Assembly: GCA_910575165.1 (NCBI GenBank)
Contig: CAJTDS010000001.1
Location: 62,001 to 126,000, forward strand
Direction of reading: 5' to 3'
Source: Eggerthellaceae bacterium
Lineage (GTDB): Bacteria; Actinomycetota; Coriobacteriia; Coriobacteriales; Eggerthellaceae
DNA length: 64,000 nt
Both the position numbers and the translations under genes were made by a program. Of the stretch, positions 15,001-30,000 are shown in pieces (within the stretch, counting starts at the first letter, position 1; each line of letters begins with the position of its first letter). The notes beneath the pieces were generated by a model, which saw only the letters and a list, made by a program, of their open reading frames with translations, searched no databases and was not told the origin of the DNA.

Positions 15001-18000
15001 CGACCCCGACTTCCCCGGCATCGTGCGTCCCGAGACTACTCCCAAGCGCGTGGTGTTCGCTTACCGTGCACGGCTGACCGAGCCCGACTGGTGGAACCGC
15101 TACTACGGCAGCGCCAAGTACCTGCAGGGCGGCAGCTACGCGCTCGGCAGCGTCGACTTCCAGGCCGACTCCGACCTGGTGCACAGCGACGGCTACCTGA
15201 TGGCCTACGACGCCGACGGTGTTGCCCACGAGTTCGACGTGCTGCTGAACGTGGTGGAGGCCGACAGCCCGAACCGTAACTACGGCGACGTGGCCAACGC
15301 CAACAACGCCAACCAGAACAGCGACGACCGCTACGGCCATGACCAGGCCGGCGCCCAGATGCCCTACCTGTCCGACACCGACGTGTACTCCAAGAAGCAG
15401 TCCGACGTGGCTGCTGCCGGCACCACCCGCGAGGCGGTTACCTACCACGAGGTCATCGACTACGACCTGGCTCGCGGTGCCGACCGCGCCGGCAACGACG
15501 CCGGCCTGCGCATGCCGGTGGCCGAGCAGATCGGCGGCCGCCTGTGGCACGACGCCAACTACGACGGCATCGACAACACCCAGGTGGAAAGCACCTCCGA
15601 TGCGGGCATGACCGTGAGCGGCATGGAAGAGGGCCTGGCCAACAAGAAGGTCATGCTGAAGCAGTGGTACTACGCTCCCGTCACTGTGGGCGAGGGCGAG
15701 GATGCTGTGACCACGTGGCAGTGGATTCAGAACACCGCCTTCGGCACCACCGAGGATATATATGTGCGCGCTGGCGAAAACGTAGACGACGATCACCCGG
15801 TGGCCAACGCCGGCACCCTGGTGATCCCCGGCGCCACCGCCGAGAACGGCTACGTGTACCTGCATACCGACGACGCGGCCCTTACCGTGGTCGACGGCGT
15901 GAACCTGTACACGTCGCTGGGCGGCAACTACCTGTTCGAGAACCTGCCCACCCGCTACGTGGAGCCTCGTCACGGCGCCATCGACGGCGTGGAGGGCGAC
16001 GAGGACGCCGGCATCGAGCCGGTGGCCCCGGTGGCCTCCAACCTGGGCGCGCCTGCCAACGAATACCTGGCCGGCTACACCCTGGAGGTGTTGGGCGGCT
16101 CTGCTGCTGACGCGAAGGGCGAGACCATCTACGGTCTGCCCGCCAGCCTGTGGCAGATGGGATCTGCGGCCAGCGATTCGGTGAACTCCAAGGCCGTGAG
16201 CGAAGAAGCGGCCCGCGGCAACACCGCGCTGAACTTCACCGACTACGCCGACGGCACCTACCCGATCCGCTGGACCGAGCTCACCGTCCAGCAGATGGCC
16301 GATCCCAGCGTGACCGAGGTGACGGCCAACGAGGAGCCGGCTACGGCCAAGTCCACGCTGGACGGCAAGATCATCCTGGCGGCCCGCGCCACCAACGAGG
16401 CTGCGGCCGGAACCCTGGACGCGGCCGGCAACGCCGAGGCCAAGGGCACCCAGGGCCAGTACTACGTGTCCGAGACCCGCGACGGCGCCGCTGCCGGTTC
16501 CGCCAACGCGGTGGTGGGAACCATGGCCGGCGAGGTGAACGCTGCCGACGCCGACCAGACGGTCTACTACGACTTCAGCCGCGGCCATGACGAGCTGCGC
16601 ATGCACGGCGGCTTCGGCGAGTACGGCTACACCACCATCTCCGGCAAGATCTGGCGCGACAAGAACTTCGACGGCATCCTGAACCCGGGCGAGGAAGTGC
16701 TCGGCGGCAAGACGCTGTCCATCACCCAGTGGTTCTACACCGCCGACGCCGAGCTCATCGACGCTCTGGAGGCTGCGGTGGACGGCAACGGCGATGCCAT
16801 CTTCGAGATCGACCGCGTGCAGAACGTGATCGTGCGCACCGCCGCGGGCGAGCCCGAGGTCACCGAGGACGGCGCCTGGGTGCGTGTCATCGGTGCCGGC
16901 GCGGACAGCACCGTGTCCACCTTCAGCCGTCCGAAGTCCACCACCACCATGACCCCGGTGGCGGGCCAGTCGGCGGGCACCTACGAGTTCACCCAGCTGC
17001 CCAGCTTCGTGTACCTGGTGGGCGACGGCTCCGAGGAGAATCCGTTCAAGATCCTCCAGCCTAACGATACGTCCATCAATGCCGCCGGCGAGGCGTATCC
17101 GGCCTCCGTGGACAAGCTGTTCATGGCCGGTTACCGCCTGACCATGGAAGAGGTCGCCCCCGACTTCAGCCTGACCACGGCCCACGTGGGCGTGAACTAC
17201 ACCCAGAAGCACTTCAACGATCTGGCCACGCTGAACACCGCCACCGGCGGGAAGGCGCCGGAGAACTCCGATTCCGACGCCGTGCGCGACCCCGACGGCA
17301 AGCTCATCCAGATCATGCCCGAGTTCTTCGACAACACCTATGTGAAGGACGGCGCGGGCAACCTGATTCTGTCCACCGACGACCCGCGCGACGGCTCGGC
17401 CGCCTCCGCCGCCAACTGGCGCATGGACGGCTACGTGATCGTGTCCGAGCGCGAGGTCACCAACCCCACCTTCACCTACCAGTACAAGCAGGTGTACAAC
17501 ACCGTGTCCTACGACGTGCCGCGGCCCATGGGCGACCAGCGCGGCGGCGACGCGGGCCTGGTGTACGTGCCGCGCACCAGCCTGACCGGCACCGTGTGGG
17601 ATGACAACGGCATCCTGGACGAGACCACCGGCACCTACGACTATACCACCGGTTACAACGGCATCTTCGACGAGGGCGAGCGCGGCCTGGCCGGCCAGAA
17701 GCTGACCATCACCCAGTGGTACTGGGTGCCGGCTCCTACCGAGGAGGACGCCAACGCCGGCGAGTGGGTGCGTAACACCGCCTTCGGCGCCGACCGCTAC
17801 ACCTCCACCAAGGAGCTGGTGGCCGACGAAGCCGACGCGCGTCCCTACATCTACGACGGCAACGCCGCCGCGCCCAAGACCCCGCTTGCGGTGGTGGAGG
17901 GCATGGACGGCGTGCTGGGGGTGACTACCAACCAGGACGGCAACTACCTGGTGGAGAACCTGCCCACGGTGTACGTGACCGACAACGACCAGTACTACCT

Positions 18001-21000
18001 GGCCGCCTACCGCCTGGAGCTCGTCGACCTCTACCACGAGGATGCGGTCAACAGCGTGGATGGCTCGGACAACTATTGGGTGCCCACCCGCTACCACAAC
18101 AGCTCCGACGCGGCCCGCACCGCCAACGAGAACGTGGCGGCGGCCGACGTGACCGCGGTGAACAACAGCTGGTCGGTGAAGGCCGACTCCGACATCGCCA
18201 GCGCGCTGAAGACCGACGGCGAGAACGGCACCACCGGCGGCATCGTGGTGGCCAGCCGCGTGGTGGAGGAAGGCGACGGCTCCGACGCCGACACCACGGC
18301 CGACGAGCTGGCTGCCGGCAACATCGGCAGCGCTTCCGACGCTACCAACGCCGGCGGCGTGCAGACCACCCGCAACAACAACGGCCAAATCATCCTGGCC
18401 CACCGCGTGGACGCGGGCGACACCCAGAACCAGGACGCCTACGTGACCCTGACCGCCGGTGAGGGCATGGGCGCCGGGGTGGAGACCTACGACTGGATTC
18501 GCAACCCCGACGGCATCGTGACCGACACCGAGGGCGACAACCTGGGCCTTGACTCCGGTACCGCCGTGCCAGTGCAGGCCGGCGACATCGGCCAGGTGCG
18601 CACGCCGCTGGCCAGCGTGACGGGCATGGTGTTTGGCGATACCGATAACGACGGCATCCGCGCCTACGTGGACCTCAACGGCAACGGCATCCATGACGAG
18701 AACGACAAGGACCACGGCTACGAGGGCCTGCGCATCGCCATCGAGCGCTACACCGTGGACGCTGCCGAGCAGGCCGACGGCTCCTTCGCCGTGGCCAGCG
18801 ACGCCCAGTGGACCCGCGACGAGACATGGGCTACCAACTGGAACGCCTACGACATCGACCCGGTGGCCAATCCGCTGGTCAACGACGACCTGGGCCTGTC
18901 CCGCGAGGTGACCTCCGCCGCCGACGGCAGCTTCAGCTTCGACAACCTGCCCGCCTACCAGCGCACGGTGGCCGAGGACGGCACGCAGACCATCACCCTG
19001 TACGGCTACCGCCTGCGCGTGGTGGACTACCGCTTCTGGGACAAGTTCCTGGGCGTGGCCAAGTACCAGGAGGGCAACGACTACAAGGTGGATTCCGACG
19101 TGGTGGCCGCCACCGGCTACCTCATGGAGGACGGTCAGTACGACGTACTGCTCAACGTCATCACCAACGAGAGCCCGGTGACCAACCACCTGGTGGCTCT
19201 GGGCAGCAAGAACGAGAACCAGAACGACGTCGACCTGTACGGTCTGGGCGACGGTTCGGGCAAGCACGGCTTCACGCCGCCGGCTTCCGCTAAGACCGCC
19301 GAGACCCTGATCTACGACCTTGGCCTGGGCGCCAACCGCGCCAGCAACGACGCCGGCGTGCGCATGCCCCCGAAGGCCCAGATCGCCGGCCGCCTGTTCA
19401 ACGACGCCACCTACGACGGCCTTGACCGCGCCACCGACGCCGAGAACGCTACGGTGACGCTGGATCCGGGCTACAACAACAAGATGGTGCTGTTGCGCCA
19501 GTGGTACTGGGTGCCCAGCGAGTCCGGCGACGGCACCGGCCAGTGGCGCCTGAACGAGAGCTTCGGCAACGAGCTGTACACCCGCGCCTTCGCCAACACC
19601 GACGCGGTGAACGCTCCCGATGCCCTGGTCATCGGCACCACGAACGACACCTACTACGACGCCAACCTGCATGGTGTGTGGACCACCACCGCCAGCCTTG
19701 AGCAGGACGGCATGACCGTGGACGGCTACTACTGCTTCAACAACCTGCCTACCCGCTACGTGATGGCCCACACCACCGGCTCCGAGGCCGACGGCGTGGT
19801 GACGCCTTCCACCATGGGCAAGGAGTACCTGGCCGGCTACACCCTGGAAGTGCTCGGCCAGGGCGTGGCGGCTACGGGCGGCGCGGCGGCCCTGCCGGAC
19901 GAGAAGTCCATGAACGGCATGCCCGCCACGCGCCTGCAGGTGAACGCCGACGGCAAGATGACCAGCACCTACGACGTGGACACCGATGCGGTGAACTCCA
20001 AGGTTGACGTGGCCTGGGGCCAGGCCGACCACTCGGTCTACCAGGACGGCAACTACCCGCTGCGCTGGAACGACTTCACTACCCAGGTGACCCTGGCCGG
20101 CGCCGACGGTGCGGAGGGCTTCACGAAGGCCACGCTGGACGGCCGCATCGTGCTGGCCGCCCAGGCCCAGACCGAGTCCGATCCCACCGGTGCCACCCAC
20201 CCGTCCAACCGCGTGCAGGCCAAGGGCCATGCCACGGCCGACAGCGAAGAGGCCACGGTGGCTGTGGACTTCGACTTCTCCGCGGCCAACGACGAGCTGC
20301 GCATGAACGCCGGCTTCGGCCTGTTCGGCACCACCGACATCAGCGGTCGCGTGTGGGAGGACAAGAACTACAACGGCGTGTTCGACGTCACCGAGACCGG
20401 CCTGGCCGGCAAGAGCCTGACGCTGACCCAGTGGTACTACGTGAGCGGCCGTGACAACGAGCAGGGCGCCTTCGTGGCCGATGGCACCCAGCTGATGGCC
20501 TCCACGAAGATCAGCAAGGTGCGCGATGCTTCCGGCACCGTGGTGGGCGCCTGGGTGCAGGTGCCTGCTCGCGACGATGCCGCCAAGACCGGCTTTGCCC
20601 CCATCACCGCCGCCACCGCCGAGACCGACGCAGCGGCGGGCACCGTGGCCGGCGACTACGCCTTCACCGGCCTGCCCAGCTTCGTGTACGTGGAGCAGGG
20701 CCAGGGCATGGGCGCCCAGGTGTACCAGCCTGGCGACAAGCCCGACACCACGCCGCTGGAGAACCAGGACGCTGTGACCACCGACCGCCTGTACCTGGTC
20801 AGCTACCGTCTGGTGCTTTCCGAGATCGCGCCTGACTTCAGCCTGACCGTGGCGCACGTGGGCATCAACGTGGACAGCTCGGTGGAGGCCGGCACGACCG
20901 GTACCACCTACAGCACCGCGGTGAACGCCGACGGTACCCACACCACCACGTCGAACCGCACCGAGACCGTGGCCACCCGCCCCGGCTCCGCGGCGGGCCA

Positions 21001-24000
21001 GACCGGCGTGACTAACGGCAGCAATCGCGAGGACATCGACTCCGACGCGGTGCGCGTGCCCGAGAACCCCTCCGGTCCCGGCACCATCATCGACACCGAC
21101 GACGCCACCTGGACCGAGCGCCCGGGCTCCATCGTCCTCCGCGAGGAGTTCTTCGACGGCGTTGCCTCGGCATGGCGCACGGACAGCTTCGTGCTGACCA
21201 GCAACCACGCCGTGGCTGGCGACGGCCATCGCTACCAGCAGACCTACGGCCAGGGCGCTTCGGGCACCGTGGACTACGACGTGCCCAACCCCATGGGCAC
21301 CCAGCGCGGCGGCAACGCCGGCCTGTTCCGCGCCCCCACCGCCTCCATCGAGGGCGTGGTGTGGGACGACGCCACCCTGGGCCACAGCGACCCGAAGACC
21401 TACGACGGCCTGCGCGACGAGACCGAGGTGGGCATCGCCGACCAGCTGATCTACATCACCCAGTGGTACTACGATCCGATCCACACCAACCCGGAGGACA
21501 ACAACAGCCACTGGTTCCAGAACAAGAAGTTCGGTTCCGACCGCTACACGTCGAACCGCGACTCCGCTGCCCGCGCCGCCGGCGATCCGGTGGTCCCGCT
21601 GGCCGCGAACGGCAACACCGGTCTGCCGCTGGAGTACCACAAGTATTACGCCGACAACGGTGCCCTGGTGACCACCACCGGCGCCATCCAGTACGACGTT
21701 GACGGCACCACCGTGCTGGACAACAGCCAGCTGGGCCGCTACCGCATCGACAACCTGCCCACGGTGTACGTGAGCGAGTTCGACATGCCCTACCTGGCGG
21801 CGTACCGTCTTGAGCTGGCCGATGTGAACCACACCGAGGACGTGGACGGCTTCGACAACGAATGGCTGCTCACCCGCTACCACGTGGCGGGCGACGACAA
21901 CGCTGCCCTGCAGGCCAACCGCGGCAAGGACTCCGACGTCTACGACGTGTACGACCAGGCCGAGCGCGGCGTGGCCGGCGGCATCATGATCAAGGGCAGC
22001 TACTACAACAACGCGGCTCCCGCCGCTGGCACCATGCAGACCCGCGCCAACGACGGCCAGGTCATCCTGGCCAGCATCACCAACCTGAGCGGCGCCAACG
22101 CGGCGGCGGCCCAGGGCAGCAGCCGCGCCATCGTGGCCGTGGAGGCCGGCAGCGCCATGGACTCCACCGACGAGGTCATCTACGACTGGACCGCGGCCGA
22201 CGCCGCCGTGTTCGCCGGCGGAGACGTGGGCGAGCTGCAGGGCGCGCTGCAGTCCATCACCGGCAAGCTGTGGTTCGACGACGACACCGACGGCGTGGAC
22301 GTGGCCGACGAGGACAACGGTATCCAGGATTGGGTGGATGCCGACGGCGACGGCCTGAACGACGACCCCACCGCCGACGAGAAGCCGGCCGTGGGCATGG
22401 ACGTCACCCTGGAGCGCTACTTCTACGTGAGCGGCTCGGGCCAGACCACGTGGCTGCGCGACGACGAGTGGGCCGCCAACGCCGATACCCTGGCCGGTGG
22501 CGCCGAGAAGTCCCAGTGGGCCACCGAGGCCGAGTGGGCCGCCTACGACGCCAACCCCACCGTGGGCCTGGCGTGGAACGACGCGGCCGGCGCTTACGAG
22601 CAGGGTCCGGCCATGGTGGACCGCACCGTGAAGACCGACGAGCGTGGCCAGTACACCTTCGCTGGATTGAAGAGCCAGGAGGTGGTGAAGGGCGCTGACG
22701 AGAACGGCGACGAGAAGCGCTTCATCGTCATCTACGCCTACAAGGCTCGCGTGACCAACCTGGATTGGTGGAACCGCTACTACGGCACCGCCAAGCTGAA
22801 GCAGGGCGACGACCGGATGGCCGACTCCGATCTGGTCTACGACAACGGCTACCTGATGGCCGACGACGAGTACGACGTACTGCTCCGTCCGAAGTCTGGC
22901 GCCGACCAGCCGCCTTCGAACTGCTGGAGCGCGCCCAGCCCGAACAACCCGAACAACGACGCGGCGAACGGCGCCGACGGCTCGCTGCCCACTTACGACT
23001 TGGCCCTCGGCCTGTCGCCTTCGGGCAACGACGGCGGCCTGCGCGCGCCGAAGCTGCAGAAGATCAGCGGCGTGCTGTGGCATGACGCCGACTACGACGG
23101 CATCCAGGACATGGGCGAGATGGGCCTGGCCGGCAAGCGCGTGGTGCTCAAGCAGTGGTACTTCGACGACGAAGCGGGCATCTGGAAGCAGAACACGCTG
23201 TTCGGCACCGCGGCCGACGCCTACACCCATGCCACCCACACCATGGCTGCCGACGGCACCATTACCCCGCTCACGGTGGCCAACTCCACGGTGAAGCCCA
23301 CCGAGGGCAACCTGGCCGACCCGGCCACCGCCGGCGTGCAGATCGCCGGGTCCGTGTCCGACGGCCAGGGCGGCATCTGGGTGCACACCAACGACGGCGT
23401 GGCCGACGTGCCGGGCCTGTCCGACATCAACAGCTACAAGGAGCGCGGCCGCTACATCTTCACGAACCTGCCCACCCGTTACGCCAGCCCGCTGGTTCCG
23501 GGTACCGACGGCCAGCCGGCCCAGCCCGGCAAGGAGTACCTGGCCGGCTACACGGTGGAGGTGTACGGCGGCAACGACGCCGACGCCATGCAGGGCATGC
23601 CCACCACGCTGTACCAGCAGAAGTCCCCGGCCAGCGACGCCCTGAACTCCCAGGCGCTCACGGCCCAGAAGACGCTGTACGCCGGCACCGGTGCCCAGGT
23701 GTCCGCTTCCGCCATCGCCGGCGGCACGGCCCTGGCGCCCTACACCGACAACAACTACCCGATCCGCTGGAACGAGGCGACGGTGCAGGCCGAGTACCAG
23801 GCCTCCATCCCGTTCGGCTCGGCCACCTACACGAAGTACAACGCCCATAACTTCGTGATCCTGGCCGGCGACGTGGTGTCCAACAGCGACAACCGCTACG
23901 TGGCCAAGGTGGACAACGCCAACGTGTACCTGCAGGGCACCCCCGGCTTCGACGGCGAGGACGCCAACTTCCTGGCCCAGTTCGACTGGACCCGCGGCCG

Positions 24001-27000
24001 TGACGAGGGCCATCTGGACGGCGGCTTCGGCCAGTTCGGCACCAGCGCCATCGCCGGCCTGCTGTTCCAGGACAAGGACGTCAACGGCTGGTACGACCCG
24101 GCCGACCCGTCCACGGCCACCCAGCAGGAGCTCGACGACGCGGACGTGCCGCTGACCGGCCGCCGCCTGCAGGTGGAGCAGTGGTTCTTCGTGCCCGACG
24201 TGCAGGACGCCGACGGCACCTACGTGACCAACCCGCTGCTGGCCTCGCTGCGCGCCGCCGGCTACGCGGAAACCGCCGACATCAACACCACCGAGATCGA
24301 CACCTTCACCGACGGTGCGGGCGAGCGCGGCGGCGTGTGGGTGAAGTCCAAGAGCTTCACCTACTTCGACGACCTGACCGACCCGAGCAACACCAAGACG
24401 GGTACGGAAACCTTCGTGTCGGCTCCGAATGCCGATGTGAACTACCTGTTCACCGAGCTGCCCACCTTCGTGTACGTGGACACCATCGTGCCCGACGGCC
24501 AGACCACGGCCGTGCTGCGCGACGTGCAGCCCTACTTCGGCGACGGCAACCAGCACGTGCTCACCAGCGCCACCGAGGCGGCCCAGGTGACCAGCGACGT
24601 GCTGTTCATGGCCAGCTACCGCATCACCGTGGACGATGTGGAGCCCGACTACGCCATCGCCTTCCCGCATTACGGCGCCAACGTGGATCCCGCTGACGCG
24701 CCCAGCGACGCCAGCGACGACCCGACCACGCACAACCGCGACACCGACTCCGACGCCGTGCGCGGTTCGGGCAACTACGTGAACGTGGCCGAGGAGATGA
24801 AGGGCGAAGGCCTCGACGGCACCGACCGCATGGACGGCTACATCATCCTGTCGGCCGAGACGCCGGATACCCACGGCACCACCGCCGCCGGCCAGTACCA
24901 GATCGACGACATTATGAACGGCGCCACCGGTGCGGTCTTCTACAACGGCAAGTACTACGACGTGCCGCGTCCGGCCACCATGGCCCAGGACGGCGTGTTC
25001 AAGGTGGAAGTGGAGCAGGCCGACGGCACGAAGACCACCGTGGTTGCCCAGCGCGGCGGCGACGTGGGCCTGGTGCCCGTGAAGAAGGCCACCATCACCG
25101 GTCGCGTGTGGGAGGACAACAACTACGACGGCCTGCAGGCCACCAAGCTCGACGACGAGGGCAACACGGTTCTGGACGAGGAGGCCGAGCCCGGCATTCC
25201 CGACCAGGCGGTGAACATCACCCAGTGGTACTGGACGCCCTTCGACGCCGACGATCCGAACTACGACTCGTCCAACCCCGAGGCTGGCGAGTGGCGCCAG
25301 AACCTGAACTTCGGCACCGACCGCTACACCACCGACCTGACCGGCACCAACCCGGCCATCCCGGGCGGCGTGGCGCTGGGAGACGGCATTGTGCAGGTGA
25401 AGACAAGCGCCGGCACCCTGGGTGCCGACGGCGTCACCCTTGAGGGTGCGGGCGTCTACACCTTCGACGAGCTGTCCGCCGTGGCTGTCATTCAGGCCAG
25501 CGTGGATTCCACCGGCAAGATCGTGGCCGATCCCAACGGCGACCGCGACTCCTACTTCCTGGCGGCCTACCGCGTGCAGCTGGTGAAGACCAACGACACC
25601 GAATCCGACGACGTGGACGGCACGCAGCGCACCGACCACTGGCTGCTGACCCGTTACCAGACCGGCCACGACGACGTCGATGAGGCCGAGGCCAACAAGG
25701 CCCTGAACTCCGACGTGGTCGACGAGCTGGCCTTCGCCACCGGCGGCACCACCGCCGGCCGCAACACGCTGGCCATCGTGGCCCAGAACCCCGACGCCAC
25801 CCAGGCCGACGGCAGCGGTTCCAAGAGCTCGCACCGCCAGCTGGAGGGCCAGATCGTGCTGGCCCAGATGATCGCCGCCGACGCCGCCACCAACTCCGGC
25901 GTGCGCGTGATCGGCGCCGGCAACACCTTCGACGCCTCCGACAGCATCCGCTACGACTGGATGGCCATCGAGGGCGAGGTGGCAGGCGCCGGCCGCGTGG
26001 ACTTCTACGGCGGCGACATCGGCGAGATCAAGCCGACGCTGCAGACCGTAAGCGGTATTCTGTGGAACGACGAGGACAACGACGGCGTGCGCGATGCCGG
26101 CGAGCCGCTGCGCGGCGGCGTGAAGGTGTCGCTGGAGCGCTACTACTCCGTGCTCGACGACGCCAACGCCACGTGGACGTGGGATAGCGCCTGGGCCGAC
26201 AACCCGGCGAGCTACCGCGACGGCTACACCTCCGCCACCAACTCCACCGTGCCCGGCGTGGGCACCGTGGCCGGCGGCGTCATCACCGACAACGAGTGGG
26301 CCAACACCGTGACCGGGGCCGCGGGCGATCCCGACGAGGGCGTCTACACCTTCGAGGGCCTGCGCAGCCACGATACGCGCTACTTCGACGCCGCGGGCAA
26401 CGAGGTGGCCGCCGGTACGGCTGGCGCTACGGCCAAGCTGGTGGTCTACGGCTACAAGGTGCGCGTGACCGACGAGGCCTTCCGCAGCCGCAACCTGGTG
26501 ACCTCCACCCTGAAGACCACGCTGAACGGCACCACCTACACCACCGATTCGGACCTGGTGCACGACAGCGGCTACCTGATGGGCGAGAACGAGTACACGG
26601 TGCTGGTGAACGTGTTCGACGATGCGGACTACGTGAGCGATGCCACCGACGACATATATAAGGTAAGCCAGCCGAGCAACGTCCATGGCGGTCTGTACGG
26701 CTACAATCCGAACCAGAACGACGCCGACATCTACGGGCGCATGCCGGTTGCGGCCACGGATGCTTCCGTGGACGCCAACGCGGTGGCCAACCCGAACCGC
26801 GGCGTGACCGACGTGGCGTGGGCCGGCGGCTCCGACCGCCCGGTGCGGGTGCTCTACGACCTGGCCAAGCCGGCGAACCGCGAGCACAACGACGGCGGCC
26901 TCATGGACATCGTGACCAAGCGCATCTCCGGTTACGTGTGGGCCGACGCCAACTACGACGGCCTGGTGGGCACCGACGAGGAGCGCCTGCCGCTGTACGG

Positions 27001-30000
27001 CGTGACCGACACGGTGAGCTTCTCCATCGACGGCCGTTCTTACAGCGAGCGCGGCCTGGTGGGCAAGACTGTCACGCTGAAGCAGTGGTACTTCGTGCCC
27101 GGCGCCGACGCGGCTACCGAGGGCACCTGGCACCAGCTGGCCGACGTGGCCGGCACCGAGGAGAACCCGGGCAAGGCCTACACCCTTACCTTCGACACCG
27201 TGGCCGCCGCCACGGCGGTGGAGTCTGGCCGCGACCATGCGGACGGCTACTACGAGTTCAACGACCTGCCGGTGTACGTGGCCGTGGACGGCGTCGAGTA
27301 CCTGGCCGGCTACACAGTGGAGGTCAAGGGCGGAACCGGCGCCGACGCCGTGAACTTCCCGGTGACCAAGGCCGAGCAGCCGCTGGCCACCGACGGCGCC
27401 TCCTGCAACTCCGAGGCCCAGGCCATCGGCACCACCCTGGCGCCGGCCGACGCCTCGAAAGTGACCGTGGCCAACACGGCCGCCGACGGTCGCCTGCACG
27501 ACGCGACCAACTACCCGCTGGCGTGGAAGGCCTCCACGGGCCAGGCCCAGGCCGCTGCCGGCGCGGGCCAGGTGGCCGGCACCAACCAGTCCGCCAGCAC
27601 CCTGGACAACTTCATCGTGCTGGCCGGCAACAAGGTGGACGACACCTTGGGCGACACCCAGCCGACCACTCAGGGCACCTACGAGCGCGCCTTCACCCGC
27701 AACGGCGCCTCCGTGGCCTTCGACCTGACCTCCGGCCGCGACGAGGACGAGCTGTCCGCCGGCTTCGGCTACTTCGGCACCGCCACGGTGAGCGGCCAGG
27801 TGTGGACCGACGGCAACTTCGACGGCTTGGTGGGCACCTCCGCCGACGATGCGCCGGTGGCCAACCAGACTGTGCACCTGACCCAGTGGTACTACCTGGC
27901 CGGCACCGCGTCGGCCGATGGCGCCACCTTCAACGCTGCGGCCATTACCCGCGACGGCGTGCAGCTGCGCGCTGCCGCTACCTACACCACCGCCGACGAC
28001 ACCTTCGAGCTGGTGAAGGACGCTGCCGGCAAAGTGGTGGGTGCGTGGATCCAGAACCCGGCCTTCGGCGAGAAGACCTACGAGGCCGACGGCGAGACCC
28101 TGGCCAAGGACGCCCAGGGTCGTCAGCTCTACACCGGCACCAAGGTGACCGCCACCGACGCCTTCGGCGAGTACTCCTTCGGCGAGCTGCTGCCCTTCGT
28201 GCAGTTCTCTGAGGGCGACGGCGAGCCGCTGTCGGCGTCCGATGCCGCCGGCAAGGCGACGGACGACTCCGAGGGCTTCGCTGTCAACGACGCGCTGGCC
28301 CTGGCCGCCTACCGGGTGACGTTGCCCCAGCTGCCCGAGGGCATGGTGCTGACCGTGTACCACAGCTCCGACGCCGCCAACACCGGCATGAACGACTCCG
28401 ACGCCAAGCGCGACGTGAACCGCACGAACGCGACGAACGGTCAGCTGGTCACCGGTTACCCGCAGTTCACGGGCACCGGCGAGCAGCCCGACGGCGCTCT
28501 GGCCCAGGACAGCGGCTTCATCGTGGTGGCCAACAGCTCCACGGCCGCTACCGCGGTGTACGCCGACTCCAAGGCTTCCGTTGATTACGACGTGGCCTAC
28601 CAGGTTGACCGCACCAACGTGAACACCGGTCTGTACCGCGTGCCCGCCTCCACCATCACCGGCTGGGTGTGGGACGACAGCGCCAAGGACAACAACGTGG
28701 CCCCCGACGGCATCCGCGACACCGGCCTTGCCACCGACGAGGACGGCAACCTGCGCCAGGCCGAGCCCGGCATCGCCGACCAGGTGGTCATTACCACCCA
28801 GTGGTACTTCGTGCCCAACACCGCTGCCTACGCGTCGGCCTTCGCCCAGATTTCCAGTAAGGTCTTTGCCGACAACCCGGGCAACGCCAACGCCGGCACG
28901 GTGGAATGGGTGCTGGCTGACGGCTCCACCACCACGGTGAAGCCTGGCAGCATGGCCGACGTCCAGGGTGCCTGGGTGCAGAACTCCACCTTCGGCAGCG
29001 ACTGGCTGTCCACGGCCAAGAACCTGATGCTGGGCCAGCCGAGCAATGCCCTGGCCGTGGTGACCGGCTCCGTGGCTCCCGACGATCGCGTCCGCGTGCC
29101 CCAGGTGAGCGGCGGCGTGTCCGTGACCGACGCGGCGGGCCGCGCAAGCGCCGTAGCCGTGGTGACCGAGAAGGCTGCCACCCGCGCCGACGGCACCGTG
29201 GACGAGACCAACATGGGACGCTACGTCTTCGACAATCTGCCCACCGCGGTGGTCCGCACTAACGAGGCCACCGGCGAGGACCAGTACTTCCTGGCGGCCT
29301 ACCGCGTGGAGCTTAAGGACGTGAAGCACACGACGAACCTGCGCGACGGCAGCGACGACCCGTGGCATCTGACCCCAGCCCATGCCGGCACCGGCACCTA
29401 CAAGGGCAAGGATGCCTGGACCGTGGACTCCGACACCGACGTGGATGCCAAGGGCACTGGTTCGATTACCGACGCCTACACCGTGGAGACCCGCTACAGC
29501 AACGCGGTGAGCCCGCTGCGCGCCAACAAGGGCCAGGTCATCCTGGCCGGCACCACGGCACCCGACGGTGCTCCCGTCACGCCGCTGGCTCAGAGCACCT
29601 CTTCGGTGCCCGCGGGCAGCGCCATGGACAGCACTGCTGCTGCCACCTACCACTGGACCAATCCGCAGGCTGCGGCCGGCGGTGACGTGGGCGAGGTGAA
29701 GCCGGCCTACGGCATCATCAGCGGCTACGTGTGGTCCGATAACAAGTACAAGGACGGCGCCTACAATACCCTGGGCGGCGACTATGTTGACGACGACGGC
29801 AACCCGCAGGAATATGATCCTGAGCAGGGTTACTACACCGACCCCAACACCTCTACGGTGGCCAAGACCGTGTATCTGCGCCAGTGGTACTTCGACCCCG
29901 AGGCCGTGAATGCTGCGGGCACGAAGGGCGATTGGCTGCCCACGGTCAAGGGTGGCTACTCTAGCGTGGATGACGCCTCCACGGGCACCTATAGCTACTC